Shown one piece after another: positions 50,049-59,344 of a DNA stretch of 64,000 nucleotides. The stretch covers positions 372,001 through 436,000 of the forward strand of contig CAJPQK010000001.1 of assembly GCA_905372835.1 (NCBI GenBank), in the 5' to 3' direction. The stretch comes from Candidatus Saccharimonadota bacterium. Its GTDB lineage: Bacteria; Patescibacteriota; Saccharimonadia; Saccharimonadales; Saccharimonadaceae. Both the position numbers and the translations under genes were made by a program. How positions within the stretch are numbered: the first letter of the stretch is position 1; every line of letters starts with the position of its first letter. The notes below the pieces were generated by a model. It worked only from the letters and a program-made list of their open reading frames with translations, was not told the DNA's origin and made no database searches.

Positions 50049-50336
50049 ATGAGTGCAATTTCTAATAGTGATGTCCAGCGCTTGGCGGATTTGAGCGGTT
50101 TGCAATTGGCAGATGGCGAAGTGGATGGCTTGCGACAGGACGTGGAGAAAATCGTAGAATATATCAATCAATTGGGTGAGCTCGACACGTCTGGTGTGGA
50201 GCCAACCTATCAGGTGACGGGTCTGGAGAACGTCTGGCGTGAAGACGAGGTCCAACCAGGGATTTCTCGGGACGAGTTGCTTGAGCTAGCGCCTGAAAAA
50301 CAGAACAATCAAGTGAAAGTGCCGCAGGTATTGTGA
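50049..50336 (+). CDS. gatC: Aspartyl/glutamyl-tRNA amidotransferase subunit C
   Basis: 95 residues, usual size. The small subunit that holds GatA and GatB together. Marks: VQRLADLSGLQLADGEVDGLRQDVEKIVEYINQLGELDT followed by the family's ...TYQVTGLENVWREDEV. GatCAB amidates Glu-tRNA(Gln) (and Asp-tRNA(Asn)), consistent with no GlnRS gene in view. Leaderless; gatA begins in its stop codon (TGATG). Confidence 0.93.
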   Translation: MSAISNSDVQRLADLSGLQLADGEVDGLRQDVEKIVEYINQLGELDTSGVEPTYQVTGLENVWREDEVQPGISRDELLELAPEKQNNQVKVPQVL

Positions 50337-51718
50337 TGAGTCGGATTAGTGATTTTACCGGAAAAAGTGCAGTCGAAAATGTCAAAGAAGCGTTGCGACG
50401 AGCGCGCGAGATTGAAGAATATCATGCGCTGCTAAGCTTGACGGAAGAGCGGGCGCTGGACCGAGCTAGAGAAATTGACGATCAAATCCGAAAAGGTGAG
50501 AATCCAGGTGTTCTGGCTGGCGTGCCGTTTGTGGTAAAAGACAATTTCTTGGCCTTTGGGGCGCCGACAACTGCTGCCTCGAAGATGCTCGAGAATTTTA
50601 ACGCGCCACTCCAGGCCACGGCCGTTGAGAAGTTGGAGGTTGAAGGTGCAATTTGCATCGGTAAAGCCAACTTGGACGCCTTTGCTCATGGTGGTTCGAC
50701 GGAAAATTCGGCCTTTGGTCCGACCAAAAACGCTGCGGATAAAACTCGCGTAGCTGGCGGTTCATCGGGCGGCTCGGCGGTAGTGACGGCGCTTGACGTG
50801 GTGCCGTTTGCGTTGGGTACCGATACTGGCGGTTCGATTCGTCAGCCAGCTAGCTTCAATGGCGTGGTTGGTGTCAAGCCGACCTACGGCGCAGTCAGTC
50901 GCTACGGCGTGGTTGCTATGGCCTCAAGCACCGACACCATTGGCTGTTTTGCAACCAATGCTGATGACGCTAATCTGGTGATGGAAATCATGGCGGGCCG
51001 TGACGATAAGGATATGACGACACTACCGGACTTTTGGCAGCATCAGTCGGGTTTTACCAAGAAGAAGATTGGCTTGGTTAAGCAGTGCATGACTGATGAC
51101 GTGGACGCGGCGGTTCGCCGGAAAACGCTTGACTATGCAGAAAAATTGAAGCAGCTGGGCTATGACGTTGAAGAAGTGGACCTCAGTATGATGCGGCATT
51201 CGTTGGCCATGTATTACATCATTGTGCCGGCGGAAATATCGTCAAACTTGGCGCGCTATGATGGCGTGCGCTATGGTCACCGGGCGGCTGAGGTGAAAAC
51301 GCTGGCGGAGTTGTACGGTCGCAGTCGCAACGAAGGTTTTACGACGGAGAACAAACGGCGAATTATGATTGGTAGCTTTGTGTTGTCGAGCGGTTTCTTT
51401 GATGCTTACTACATGCAGGCGCAAAAAGCGCGCACGCTGCTTATCAATGAGTTCAAACAGTTGTTTGCTGAGTACGACGCACTGTTGATGCCAGTTGCGC
51501 CAACACCGGCGTTCAAACTTGGCGAAAATACCAATGATCCAATTAAAATGTATCTAGCGGATATCATGACCGTGCCGGCCAGCCTGGCGGGACTACCGGC
51601 GATTTCTGTGCCAGCTGGAAGTAACGATGAAGGTTTGCCAATTGGCGTGCAGTTGATTGGTGATTATCAGTCAGACAGCAACTTGTTGAAGTTGGCCTCA
51701 GAAGTGGAGGCTGCCTGA
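50336..51718 (+). CDS. gatA: Aspartyl/glutamyl-tRNA amidotransferase subunit A
   Basis: 460 residues. Amidase-signature enzyme that frees ammonia from glutamine. The Ser-cisSer-Lys triad region is visible: PFVVKDNF (catalytic Lys), the Gly/Ser-rich AGGSSGGSAVVTALDV, and GTDTGGSIRQPASFNGVVGVKPTYGAVSR with the nucleophile Ser. It overlaps gatC by one base and its stop overlaps the next gene by one base, in the gatC-gatA-(51718)-gatB run. Confidence 0.95.
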   Translation: MSRISDFTGKSAVENVKEALRRAREIEEYHALLSLTEERALDRAREIDDQIRKGENPGVLAGVPFVVKDNFLAFGAPTTAASKMLENFNAPLQATAVEKLEVEGAICIGKANLDAFAHGGSTENSAFGPTKNAADKTRVAGGSSGGSAVVTALDVVPFALGTDTGGSIRQPASFNGVVGVKPTYGAVSRYGVVAMASSTDTIGCFATNADDANLVMEIMAGRDDKDMTTLPDFWQHQSGFTKKKIGLVKQCMTDDVDAAVRRKTLDYAEKLKQLGYDVEEVDLSMMRHSLAMYYIIVPAEISSNLARYDGVRYGHRAAEVKTLAELYGRSRNEGFTTENKRRIMIGSFVLSSGFFDAYYMQAQKARTLLINEFKQLFAEYDALLMPVAPTPAFKLGENTNDPIKMYLADIMTVPASLAGLPAISVPAGSNDEGLPIGVQLIGDYQSDSNLLKLASEVEAA

Positions 51719-52137
51719 TGGACGGATTATTGATCGCGCTGGTAGTAGCGGCGCTGGTGATTGGTGCTTTGTTAATTATTTTTATCCAATTAACATCACG
51801 CGGACATCAAAAACTCGACAGGGAAATGTACCGAAAAGTTTGGCGGGCAATTCAACATGGTGCAAAAGCGGGCGGCTCAGACGGCTTGCAGATGGCGATT
51901 GTTAAAGCCGACAAACTGCTCGACAAAGCCATGCGCGACTGTGGCGTGGCGGGTACGACGATGGGCGACAGACTGAAAGCTCGCAAGGGTGATTGGACGG
52001 ATGAAAATGGTTTGTGGGCGGCGCACAAATTGCGCAACCAAATTGCCCACGAAACTAACGTGAAATTAACCGCGCAGAGTTTTCGACGAGCCATGACAAG
52101 CTTTGAACAAGCACTAAAAGATTTGGGAGCGTTATGA
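51718..52137 (+). CDS. Membrane-anchored protein with a HEPN-like R-x4-H motif, inside the gat operon
   Basis: 139 residues. An N-terminal membrane helix (~3-24) and a soluble helical domain of ~110 residues. AAHKLRNQIAHETNV contains R106-N-x3-H111, the RNx3H arrangement common in HEPN ribonucleases and related helical domains. The helix pattern around it also fits, but the fold call is tentative. It is placed between gatA and gatB, overlapping both by one base, so it should be made with the amidotransferase. Whether it acts on RNA or tRNA is unknown. Confidence 0.7.
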   Translation: MDGLLIALVVAALVIGALLIIFIQLTSRGHQKLDREMYRKVWRAIQHGAKAGGSDGLQMAIVKADKLLDKAMRDCGVAGTTMGDRLKARKGDWTDENGLWAAHKLRNQIAHETNVKLTAQSFRRAMTSFEQALKDLGAL

Positions 52138-53597
52138 TGAGTGTATATGATGAATATGAAATGACCATTGGCATCGAGTGCCATGTCCAGCTGGCGACCA
52201 AAACCAAACTGTTTAGTCCGGCTGATAACGACGCGCGTAATGCTGAGCCGAACGAAAAAACGCACGAGATTGACTTTGGTCTGCCAGGCATGCTGCCGGT
52301 GCTGAATAAGCACGCCGTCGAGCTAGCAGTGCGCGCCGGTAAAGCGTTGAACGCGCCGATTGCCCGCGTTAGCCGGTTTGATCGCAAGCATTATTTCTAC
52401 CCTGACCTGCCAAAGGGTTATCAGACCTCGCAGATGTATCAGCCGATCATTTTGGCTGGCTATGTCGATGCGCCGCTAGAAGACGGCTCGCTCAAACGAG
52501 TGCGAATTCATCACGCGCACATGGAGGAAGACGCTGGTAAATTGACGCACCACGATGGCTACTCGCTGGTTGATCTCAACCGCGCTGGCACGCCGCTGAT
52601 AGAAATTGTTTCTGAGCCGGATATACATTCTGCCGAGGAGGCCAAAGCCTACGCTTCGGAGCTGCACAAATTGATGGTCTATGCTGGCGTGACGCACGGT
52701 GATTTGTATCACGGCAACATGCGGTTTGATGTTAATATCTCGGTGGCTAAAAAGGGCGCGACAGAGCTCGGTAAGCGTGCGGAAGTTAAAAACCTTAATT
52801 CATTCCGCAGCGTCGAGCGTGCCGCTGAATACGAGTTTAAACGCCAAGTTGACTTGCTGGAGAGCGGTGAACAAGTGGTGCAGGAAACTCGCGGTTGGAG
52901 TGATGACAAGCAAATTACTACTTCGCAGCGTTCGAAAGAAGACGCCCAGGATTATCGCTACATGCCTGATGCCGACATCCCGCCAGTGGTACTGAGCGAT
53001 GAGGAGATTGCGCGGATTCAGGCTGAGGTGCCGATGTTGCCGGGTGAATATCGTGAAAAATTAAGCGTACTGAACGTTGATAAATCCGTCGTTTACACCA
53101 TCATGGACTTTAAGCCATATGTCGACATTGTTCTTGGTGCCCTTGATCGGAAAGGTGCTCCTACAGCTAGGCGAATAGCGAATTGGTTTGCGTCAGTCAA
53201 TACTGCCGTAACCATAGAACGGGGTGATTGTGACGCGATTGATATTTCTGGTGTTGTGCCTAAATTGGAAAGTCTTATTAAGTTATCCGATTTGGTTGAC
53301 CAGGGAGAGCTCTCGAGTACGGCTGCGAAGGAGGTGTTTATTGCGGTTGTTTCAAACACAACAGATGATCCACGCGAGTTTGCCGAAGAAAGGAATCTGT
53401 TGCAGGTATCTGACGAAGGCGCTATCGCTGCTATCGTTGATGAAGTATTGAGCGACCCAGCCTCGGCAGCTTCCATAGCCGACATTAAAGCCGGCAAGGA
53501 CAAAGCCATCGGCTATTTGGTCGGTCAAGTCATGAAGCGCTCCAAGGGTCAGGCCAACCCAAGCTTGGCGCAGAAGCTGATTCGCGAGAGGCTATAG
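52137..53597 (+). CDS. gatB: Aspartyl/glutamyl-tRNA amidotransferase subunit B
   Basis: 486 residues. Binds misacylated tRNA and phosphorylates its carboxyl side chain. Marks: YEMTIGIECHVQLATKTKLFS, EIDFGLPGMLPVLN, RKHYFYPDLPKGYQTSQ, HHAHMEEDAGKL, and a YqeY-type helical tail ending MKRSKGQANPSLAQKLIRE. Either ATG 52134 or 52137 can start it; GGGAG stands just upstream. The family's zinc-binding Cys residues after the first domain were not seen by eye. Confidence 0.95.
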   Translation: MSVYDEYEMTIGIECHVQLATKTKLFSPADNDARNAEPNEKTHEIDFGLPGMLPVLNKHAVELAVRAGKALNAPIARVSRFDRKHYFYPDLPKGYQTSQMYQPIILAGYVDAPLEDGSLKRVRIHHAHMEEDAGKLTHHDGYSLVDLNRAGTPLIEIVSEPDIHSAEEAKAYASELHKLMVYAGVTHGDLYHGNMRFDVNISVAKKGATELGKRAEVKNLNSFRSVERAAEYEFKRQVDLLESGEQVVQETRGWSDDKQITTSQRSKEDAQDYRYMPDADIPPVVLSDEEIARIQAEVPMLPGEYREKLSVLNVDKSVVYTIMDFKPYVDIVLGALDRKGAPTARRIANWFASVNTAVTIERGDCDAIDISGVVPKLESLIKLSDLVDQGELSSTAAKEVFIAVVSNTTDDPREFAEERNLLQVSDEGAIAAIVDEVLSDPASAASIADIKAGKDKAIGYLVGQVMKRSKGQANPSLAQKLIRERL

Positions 53598-53600
53598 CTG

Positions 53601-54161
53601 ATGATCATCGTCACTGGCATCCCTGGGTCTGGCAAAACGACGTTAGCAAAGCGTCTGATGCAAGATGTGGGAGTGCGTGGCGTCGCGCAAGATGCTGTCA
53701 AAGAGTTTTTGGCTGACCATCTGGGTGGGACTTATACTGATCAGCAGAGTAGCGCCTTGGGTCGTGTGACTCGACGGGCGGTTTTGGAATTGGGTATTGA
53801 ATTTGAGAAATTGGGCGAGCAGATCATCATTGAGTCTGCATTGCAGACATCAGCTGCCGAAAAGATTTTGCAGCATAGCTCTCATCAGCCAATTCTGCAG
53901 ATTTATGTGACGTGTGGATTGGCGGAAGTAAAGCGGCGATTTTATGCTCGCAGGCGGTCTGGCAATCGCCACTCAGTGCACACTGATGATTTGTATGATA
54001 AATTGACGGAACACGAAATTCGTGACAAATATCGTCCACTGGTTGCAGATAATATCACAACGGTGACTGTTGATTCGGAGAATTTGGATTATGCGGCACT
54101 GCGAGATATAGTGAAAGATTTTTTGATGAATAAGGCGATAGCAAAGGAGAACGAGATATGA
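53601..54161 (+). CDS. P-loop nucleotide-binding kinase-like protein
   Basis: 186 residues. Walker A GIPGSGKTTLAKRL (residues ~6-19) in a small P-loop kinase fold (AAA_33/zeta-toxin or gluconate-kinase type). The lid-like KRRFYARRRSGNRHSVH carries Arg residues that could bind phosphate. Substrate unknown; related proteins phosphorylate small molecules. It lies 3 bases after the gatB stop and its own stop overlaps galU (ATGA), so it is part of one transcript with both. Confidence 0.8.
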   Translation: MIIVTGIPGSGKTTLAKRLMQDVGVRGVAQDAVKEFLADHLGGTYTDQQSSALGRVTRRAVLELGIEFEKLGEQIIIESALQTSAAEKILQHSSHQPILQIYVTCGLAEVKRRFYARRRSGNRHSVHTDDLYDKLTEHEIRDKYRPLVADNITTVTVDSENLDYAALRDIVKDFLMNKAIAKENEI

Positions 54162-55051
54162 GAAAACCGACAAAAGCAGTGATTGCAGCGGCGGGATTTG
54201 GTACCAGGTTTTTACCGCAAACCAAAGCGATGCCCAAGGAGATGATGCCACTGATTGACAAGCCAATCATCCAATATGTCGTAGAGGAGCTGGTTGCTGC
54301 CGGTATTCGCGACATCATCATCGTCGGAAGCGCCAACAAGCGCGCCATTGAGGATCATTTTGACGTGCCGAACGAAGATTTGTTAGCAAATCTGCGGGCT
54401 GGCGGCGACAAGAAGCGCCCATTGATTGACCTGGTTCACTCACTGTCAGAGATGGCTAACTTTGTGTATGTTCGCCAAAAGGGCCCATACGGCAACGCGA
54501 CTCCTTTGGCGTGTGCTGCGCATTTGATTGGGCCGGACGAGCCAGTGATTTATACGTTTGCTGACGACTTTATCGACGCGACACCAAGCCGTTTTCAACA
54601 GATGATTGCTGCTGCAGAAAAATTGGATGGCGCAGTGCTGTCCTGCAAAAAAATCATCGATGACGCAGAGTTTGATCGCTATGGTATCGCGGCTGGTCAA
54701 CAACTCGATGACGGGACGATTGCCATCACAAACATCGTTGAGAAGCCGGGTAAAGCCAACGCACCGAGTGATTTGGCTAGTGTGAGTAGCTATTTGCTGG
54801 CGGCTGATTTCTTCCCGTACTTGGAGCGCGCCCGCCAGGAGTTTAATGGCCACGGTGAGTTTGCCATTCAGCCGATTATGCAGCGCATGATTGACGAAGG
54901 ACACAAATTTTATGGTGTAGAAATCACCAACGGTACCTACTACGACACTGGCGATAAACTTGAATATCTCAAAACTATCATTGACTTTGGGCTGCGAGAT
55001 GAAAAGCTTGGCCCCGCACTGCGTCAACATCTGACAGATCGTTTGAAATAG
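54158..55051 (+). CDS. galU: UTP-glucose-1-phosphate uridylyltransferase
   Basis: 297 residues. Makes UDP-glucose for cell-surface sugars. Marks: VIAAAGFGTRFLPQTKAMPKEMMPLIDKPIIQYVVEE, YVRQKGPYGNATPLACA, YTFADDFID (metal Asp), GRY-like DRYGIA, and EFAIQPIMQRMI. Full length. AAGGAG before ATG 54158 fits. It ends 2 bases before a new -10 box that starts the next small gene. Confidence 0.95.
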   Translation: MRKPTKAVIAAAGFGTRFLPQTKAMPKEMMPLIDKPIIQYVVEELVAAGIRDIIIVGSANKRAIEDHFDVPNEDLLANLRAGGDKKRPLIDLVHSLSEMANFVYVRQKGPYGNATPLACAAHLIGPDEPVIYTFADDFIDATPSRFQQMIAAAEKLDGAVLSCKKIIDDAEFDRYGIAAGQQLDDGTIAITNIVEKPGKANAPSDLASVSSYLLAADFFPYLERARQEFNGHGEFAIQPIMQRMIDEGHKFYGVEITNGTYYDTGDKLEYLKTIIDFGLRDEKLGPALRQHLTDRLK

Positions 55052-55053
55052 GC

Positions 55054-55059
55054 TATAAT
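55054..55059 (+). promoter_or_regulatory. -10 box of leaderless 55066 gene
   Basis: TATAAT, 6 bases before ATG 55066, directly after galU. Confidence 0.7.
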
Positions 55060-55065
55060 AACACT

Positions 55066-55305
55066 ATGAATGAAGTTGTTATCATTTTGTCAATTGTTTT
55101 GGCTACCTTGATGATTATCGTTATCACATTGATTTGTTTGGTAATCAGCCTGAGCCGTCACGTCCAAAAAACCATGCAGCACTCACGAGCTATCCAGCAG
55201 AATTACACCGAAGCATCATCGATGCTTTCGGTTGTTTCTTCAGCGTTGGCATTAGGGGCGCTGCTGAAAAAGTTTACGCGAAAGGCAAAACGTGGTCAAA
55301 AATAA
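55066..55305 (+). CDS. Small membrane protein of unknown function
   Basis: 79 residues: one long hydrophobic helix at ~3-28 (VIILSIVLATLMIIVITLIC) and a second weaker one (~55-68), ending in a basic tail KKFTRKAKRGQK. Not recognised. Its end overlaps the next gene's GTG by 14 bases, so the two are coupled and probably partner proteins. Leaderless start. Confidence 0.7.
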   Translation: MNEVVIILSIVLATLMIIVITLICLVISLSRHVQKTMQHSRAIQQNYTEASSMLSVVSSALALGALLKKFTRKAKRGQK

Positions 55306-55597
55306 CCATTCAGACAAATCATTGACGAAAAAAACTGCCGAAAAAATCATTCGTGACAATGAAAACGGTGCCCGTCAGGCAATTTTAGAAGACTTGTTTT
55401 ATGATTTTCACCGTTCTCGTCGCCGGGTCTACGGCATGAACTTTTGGCGTGGTATCTTTTTTGGCTTTGGTTCGGTGCTGGGCGCCACTCTTTCGGTGAC
55501 TATTTTAGTTTGGATATTGGGCCATCTAGTTGACGTGTTTCCACCGCTTGCTGACTTCTTCAATACACTGATCAACACCATGCAGAGTCGCCGCTAA
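55292..55597 (+). CDS. Small membrane protein (DUF5665-like)
   Basis: 101 residues from GTG 55292. A charged helical first half (EKIIRDNENGARQAILEDLFYDFHRSRRRVYG) precedes one membrane segment FWRGIFFGFGSVLGATLSVTILVWIL, then an amphipathic end. The layout and FxxGIxxGxGxxLG pattern resemble DUF5665 proteins of unknown function; this assignment is tentative. GTG is the only start that fits the overlap with the gene before it. Confidence 0.7.
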   Translation: MVKNNHSDKSLTKKTAEKIIRDNENGARQAILEDLFYDFHRSRRRVYGMNFWRGIFFGFGSVLGATLSVTILVWILGHLVDVFPPLADFFNTLINTMQSRR

Positions 55598-55599
55598 CG

Positions 55600-55608
55600 T
55601 GCTATACT
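55600..55608 (+). promoter_or_regulatory. -10 box of leaderless dnaE promoter
   Basis: TGcTATACT, 7 bases before ATG 55616. Confidence 0.75.
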
Positions 55609-55615
55609 AAGACTA

Positions 55616-58600
55616 ATGACGACAGAGGGGAAGAATAACGGCGGTACGTCGGCGGTTTTGAAACCGTCTGATTATGTACACCTGCACAATCACACTCACC
55701 ACTCACTGCTCGATGGATTAACCAAAATTCCTGACATGGTCGCCCGAGTAAAGGAGCTCGGCATGGAAGCTTGTGCTATCACTGACCATGGCACGATGTC
55801 GGGCGTCATTGAGTTTTATAAAGCAGCCAAGAGTGCTGGTATTAAGCCAATCATCGGCATCGAAACCTACGTGGCGGCGCGGAGTCGTCACGACCGCGAC
55901 CCAGCTAAGGATAAGGCGCGCTATCACTTGACGCTGCTGGCCATGAACCACAAGGGCTATCAAAACCTGATGCAGCTCAGTACCATCGCTAACCTTGAAG
56001 GTGTCTACTATAAACCGCGCATTGATCACGAACTGCTGGAACAATACAACGAAGGCATCATCTGTATGTCCGGCTGTATCGGTGGTGAGCTGGGTGAGAA
56101 TTTGTGCAATGATGATTATGACAAAGCCAAGGAAATCGCTGGCTGGTATAAGTCGGTCTTTGGTGATCGCTACTACATGGAGCTGCAAGACCATGGCCAC
56201 CCGGAGGCGCGCAGTCACTGGCCGGAGCAGAAAAAGGTCAATGATTACATTGAGCGCATTAGTAAGGAACTGGACATTCCCTGTGTAGTGACCAGCGACG
56301 GCCATTATCTGAATCACGAAGACCAAGAGGCGCATGAAATTTTGCTGTGCGTTGGTACTGGTGCGTATTTGAGCGATGAAAAGCGGATGAGCTTGAAAGA
56401 TTTTGAACTGCATTTGACGACACCAGAAGACATCATCTCGCGGTGGCAAAAAACCAACCCACAAGCAATTGCCAACACCAAAGCTATCGCCGACCGCTGC
56501 GATGTGGAGATTAAACTCGGCGATATTCTCATCCCGAAATTCCCGACGCCAAACGGTGAATCGGAAAAAGAATATTTGGATCATCTGGTGTATAGCGGCA
56601 TGGCGGCGCGCTACGCTGGTATGAAGTTGGAGGACGCCAAGAAATTACCAAACGACGAGCTGCGCGCCATGTTGTCTGACGATCAAATCGAGCGACTGGA
56701 CATGGAGTTTGGCGTGCTCGACAAGATGGGTTATAACGGCTACTTTCTGATTGTTCAGGATTTCATCAACTGGGGTAAATCTCAAGGAATTATTTTTGGG
56801 CCGGGGCGTGGTTCGGCGGCTGGTTCAATCATCGCCTATGCCCTGAACATCACCGATCTTGACCCGCTGCATTACGACCTGCTGTTCGAGCGATTTCTCA
56901 ACCCCGACCGTATTTCCATGCCCGACATCGACATCGACATTCAAGATACCCGCCGCGGTGAAGTGATTGAATATTGCGCCAAGAAATATGGCTCAGAACG
57001 AGTGGCTAACATCTGTACCTTTGGTACCATGGCAGCGCGGGCATCGGTGCGTGACGTGGCGCGGGTATTGCAGGTACCATATGGCGAGTCTGACCGGCTG
57101 GCTAAGCTCATTCCGCCACCCGTCCAGGGTCGCCACGTGCCTATCAAAAAATCACTCGAAGAAGATCCCGACCTCAAAAAAGAGTATGAAAGCAATCCGA
57201 CCGCTAAAACCGTCTATGACTTTGCCTCGCGGCTGGAAGGAACGATTCGTTCGCACGGCGTGCATGCCGCCGGCGTGGTGATTGCGCCGGATGATTTGGT
57301 GAAATACGTGCCGCTGGAGATGGCGCAAAAGGGCGTGGTGGCAACGCAGTATCCGATGGGCCCGGTCGAAGAGCTGGGGCTGCTGAAGATGGACTTTCTG
57401 GGCCTGTCTAACTTGTCCATCATCAACAACGCGCTGCGTATTATTCGTAAAGTCTACAAAACGGACATTGATCTGTCGCATTTGCCGCTGGATGATGAAG
57501 AAACCTACAAATTATTCCAGCGCGGCGACACCACTGGCGTGTTCCAGTTGGAATCGGCTGGCATGAAGCGGTATCTGCGCGAGCTCAAACCGAGTGTTTT
57601 TGAGGACATCATTGCCATGGTGGCGTTGTACCGCCCGGGGCCGATGCAGTTTATCGACTCATTCATCAAACGTAAACATGGCGAAGAGGAAATCACCTAT
57701 CTACATCCTGGCATGGAAAACTCGTTGAAAAACACCTACGGCATCTTGGTCTATCAGGAGCAATTTATGCAGATTTCCAAAGAGTGGTGTGGTTTTACCG
57801 GCGGCCAAGCCGACACCCTGCGTAAGGCAGTCGGTAAAAAGAAAATCGACCTGATGAAAAAGGTCAAGCCGGAGTTCGTCGAGGGGGCGGTCAAGGTCGG
57901 TGGCGCCACCAAGGAAATTGCTGAGCAGTTCTGGGACGCGCTGGAAGAATTCGCTAACTATTGTTTCAATAAGAGTCACGCAGCGTGTTATGGCTTGATT
58001 TCCTACTGGACGGCGTATCTGAAGGCACACTATCCTGATGCGTTCATGGCGGCGCTGATGACCAGCGACCAGGATGATACTGAGCGCCTGGCCATCGAAA
58101 TGACCGAGTGTAAGCACATGGGAATCGAAGTGCTCAACCCAGATGTTAATGAATCATTCGTCGAGTTTGCGGTGGTGCCACATGAAAAGAAGATCCGTTT
58201 TGGTATGGCAGCGGTCAAGGGAGTTGGTGTCGGCGCGGTCGAGGAATTGTTGCGCGCCCGTGAGAATGGCAAATTTACCAGCATTGAAGATTTTGCCAAA
58301 CGCGTGTCCACCAGTAAGTTTAACCGCAAGGCCTGGGAGTCACTCATCAAATGTGGCGCATTCGACAGTTTTGGCGATCGCCACGACTTATTGTTTAACC
58401 TAGACACTATCACTGCCTTTGCCCAAAAAGTCCAGAAGGAAACAGCCAGTGGACAGACTGATTTGTTTGGCATGTTAGGCGACGATGCGGCTGTGGCTCA
58501 GCCGACCATGCAATTGATGCCGTCGCCAAACAAAAACGAAAAGGAATATTTGACGTGGGAACGCGAGCTGATGGGCCTGTACATCTCGGCGCATCCTTTG

Positions 58601-59341
58601 GACGCCTACGCGACATATTTGCTTGAGCAAACGCAGCCGTTGACCCAGCTAGTGCCAGAATATGACGGGCGAGTGATGACAATTGGTGGCATCATCACGA
58701 ACGTTCGTACCATCATCACTAAATCTGGTAGCAAAATGGCGTTCGTGGGCCTGGAGGACAAATTTGGCGAAGGTGAAGTGATCGTTTTCCCGAATTTGTA
58801 TGAGCAAGTCGGCGCCAAACTCGTCCAGGACGCTGTCATTCGGGTGACTGGTAAAAACTCAGCTCGTGATCGGGACGGTAATTTGGGCTCAGAAAGCAAA
58901 ATGATTGCTGATGAAATTGAGATCATCACCGACAGTGATATTACCGGCTATGAATCAACGGGTCGTAAAATGGATGCACCAAAAGTAAGCGCCCAGTATA
59001 AAAAAGAAAAGCGGGCAAACTTCCGTGCTCAAAAAACCAAGACTGCTACTCCGGCTAATGCCAAATCGTCAAATCCATCCAAACCAGCTACCCGGCCGGC
59101 AGCTCCCGAGACGCCACCTGCGCGCCTGTTTCTGCAAGTGAAAGACCCGAGCGACCACGGCAAACTGATTTCGCTCAAAAAGATATGTTCAACGTCGCCA
59201 GGGATCACTGATGTTGTGTTGGTGCTTGGTGAGAATGACCACAAGTCTGCCATTCGTCTGCCGTTCAAAGTCGATCCAGCACCTTGGCTACTTGAAGAAC
59301 TAAAGGCGTTGCTGGGCGAAGAGTGCATCAAATTGACGTAA
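55616..59341 (+). CDS. dnaE: DNA polymerase III alpha subunit
   Basis: 1241 residues. Replicative polymerase. The N-terminal PHP domain has VHLHNHTHHSLLDG at ~25 and ITDHGTMSG; the catalytic PDIDIDIQD (metal Asp pair) is at ~436-444, followed by the palm RGSAAGSIIAYAL. NKSHAACYGLISY marks the finger region. An OB-fold (RVMTIGGIITNVRTIITKSG) and a disordered Ala/Pro/Lys linker (~1115-1160) precede a final small domain. The PHP metal His residues look mostly kept, so proofreading by PHP is possible; dnaQ is not in view. Confidence 0.97.
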   Translation: MTTEGKNNGGTSAVLKPSDYVHLHNHTHHSLLDGLTKIPDMVARVKELGMEACAITDHGTMSGVIEFYKAAKSAGIKPIIGIETYVAARSRHDRDPAKDKARYHLTLLAMNHKGYQNLMQLSTIANLEGVYYKPRIDHELLEQYNEGIICMSGCIGGELGENLCNDDYDKAKEIAGWYKSVFGDRYYMELQDHGHPEARSHWPEQKKVNDYIERISKELDIPCVVTSDGHYLNHEDQEAHEILLCVGTGAYLSDEKRMSLKDFELHLTTPEDIISRWQKTNPQAIANTKAIADRCDVEIKLGDILIPKFPTPNGESEKEYLDHLVYSGMAARYAGMKLEDAKKLPNDELRAMLSDDQIERLDMEFGVLDKMGYNGYFLIVQDFINWGKSQGIIFGPGRGSAAGSIIAYALNITDLDPLHYDLLFERFLNPDRISMPDIDIDIQDTRRGEVIEYCAKKYGSERVANICTFGTMAARASVRDVARVLQVPYGESDRLAKLIPPPVQGRHVPIKKSLEEDPDLKKEYESNPTAKTVYDFASRLEGTIRSHGVHAAGVVIAPDDLVKYVPLEMAQKGVVATQYPMGPVEELGLLKMDFLGLSNLSIINNALRIIRKVYKTDIDLSHLPLDDEETYKLFQRGDTTGVFQLESAGMKRYLRELKPSVFEDIIAMVALYRPGPMQFIDSFIKRKHGEEEITYLHPGMENSLKNTYGILVYQEQFMQISKEWCGFTGGQADTLRKAVGKKKIDLMKKVKPEFVEGAVKVGGATKEIAEQFWDALEEFANYCFNKSHAACYGLISYWTAYLKAHYPDAFMAALMTSDQDDTERLAIEMTECKHMGIEVLNPDVNESFVEFAVVPHEKKIRFGMAAVKGVGVGAVEELLRARENGKFTSIEDFAKRVSTSKFNRKAWESLIKCGAFDSFGDRHDLLFNLDTITAFAQKVQKETASGQTDLFGMLGDDAAVAQPTMQLMPSPNKNEKEYLTWERELMGLYISAHPLDAYATYLLEQTQPLTQLVPEYDGRVMTIGGIITNVRTIITKSGSKMAFVGLEDKFGEGEVIVFPNLYEQVGAKLVQDAVIRVTGKNSARDRDGNLGSESKMIADEIEIITDSDITGYESTGRKMDAPKVSAQYKKEKRANFRAQKTKTATPANAKSSNPSKPATRPAAPETPPARLFLQVKDPSDHGKLISLKKICSTSPGITDVVLVLGENDHKSAIRLPFKVDPAPWLLEELKALLGEECIKLT

Positions 59342-59344
59342 TCA

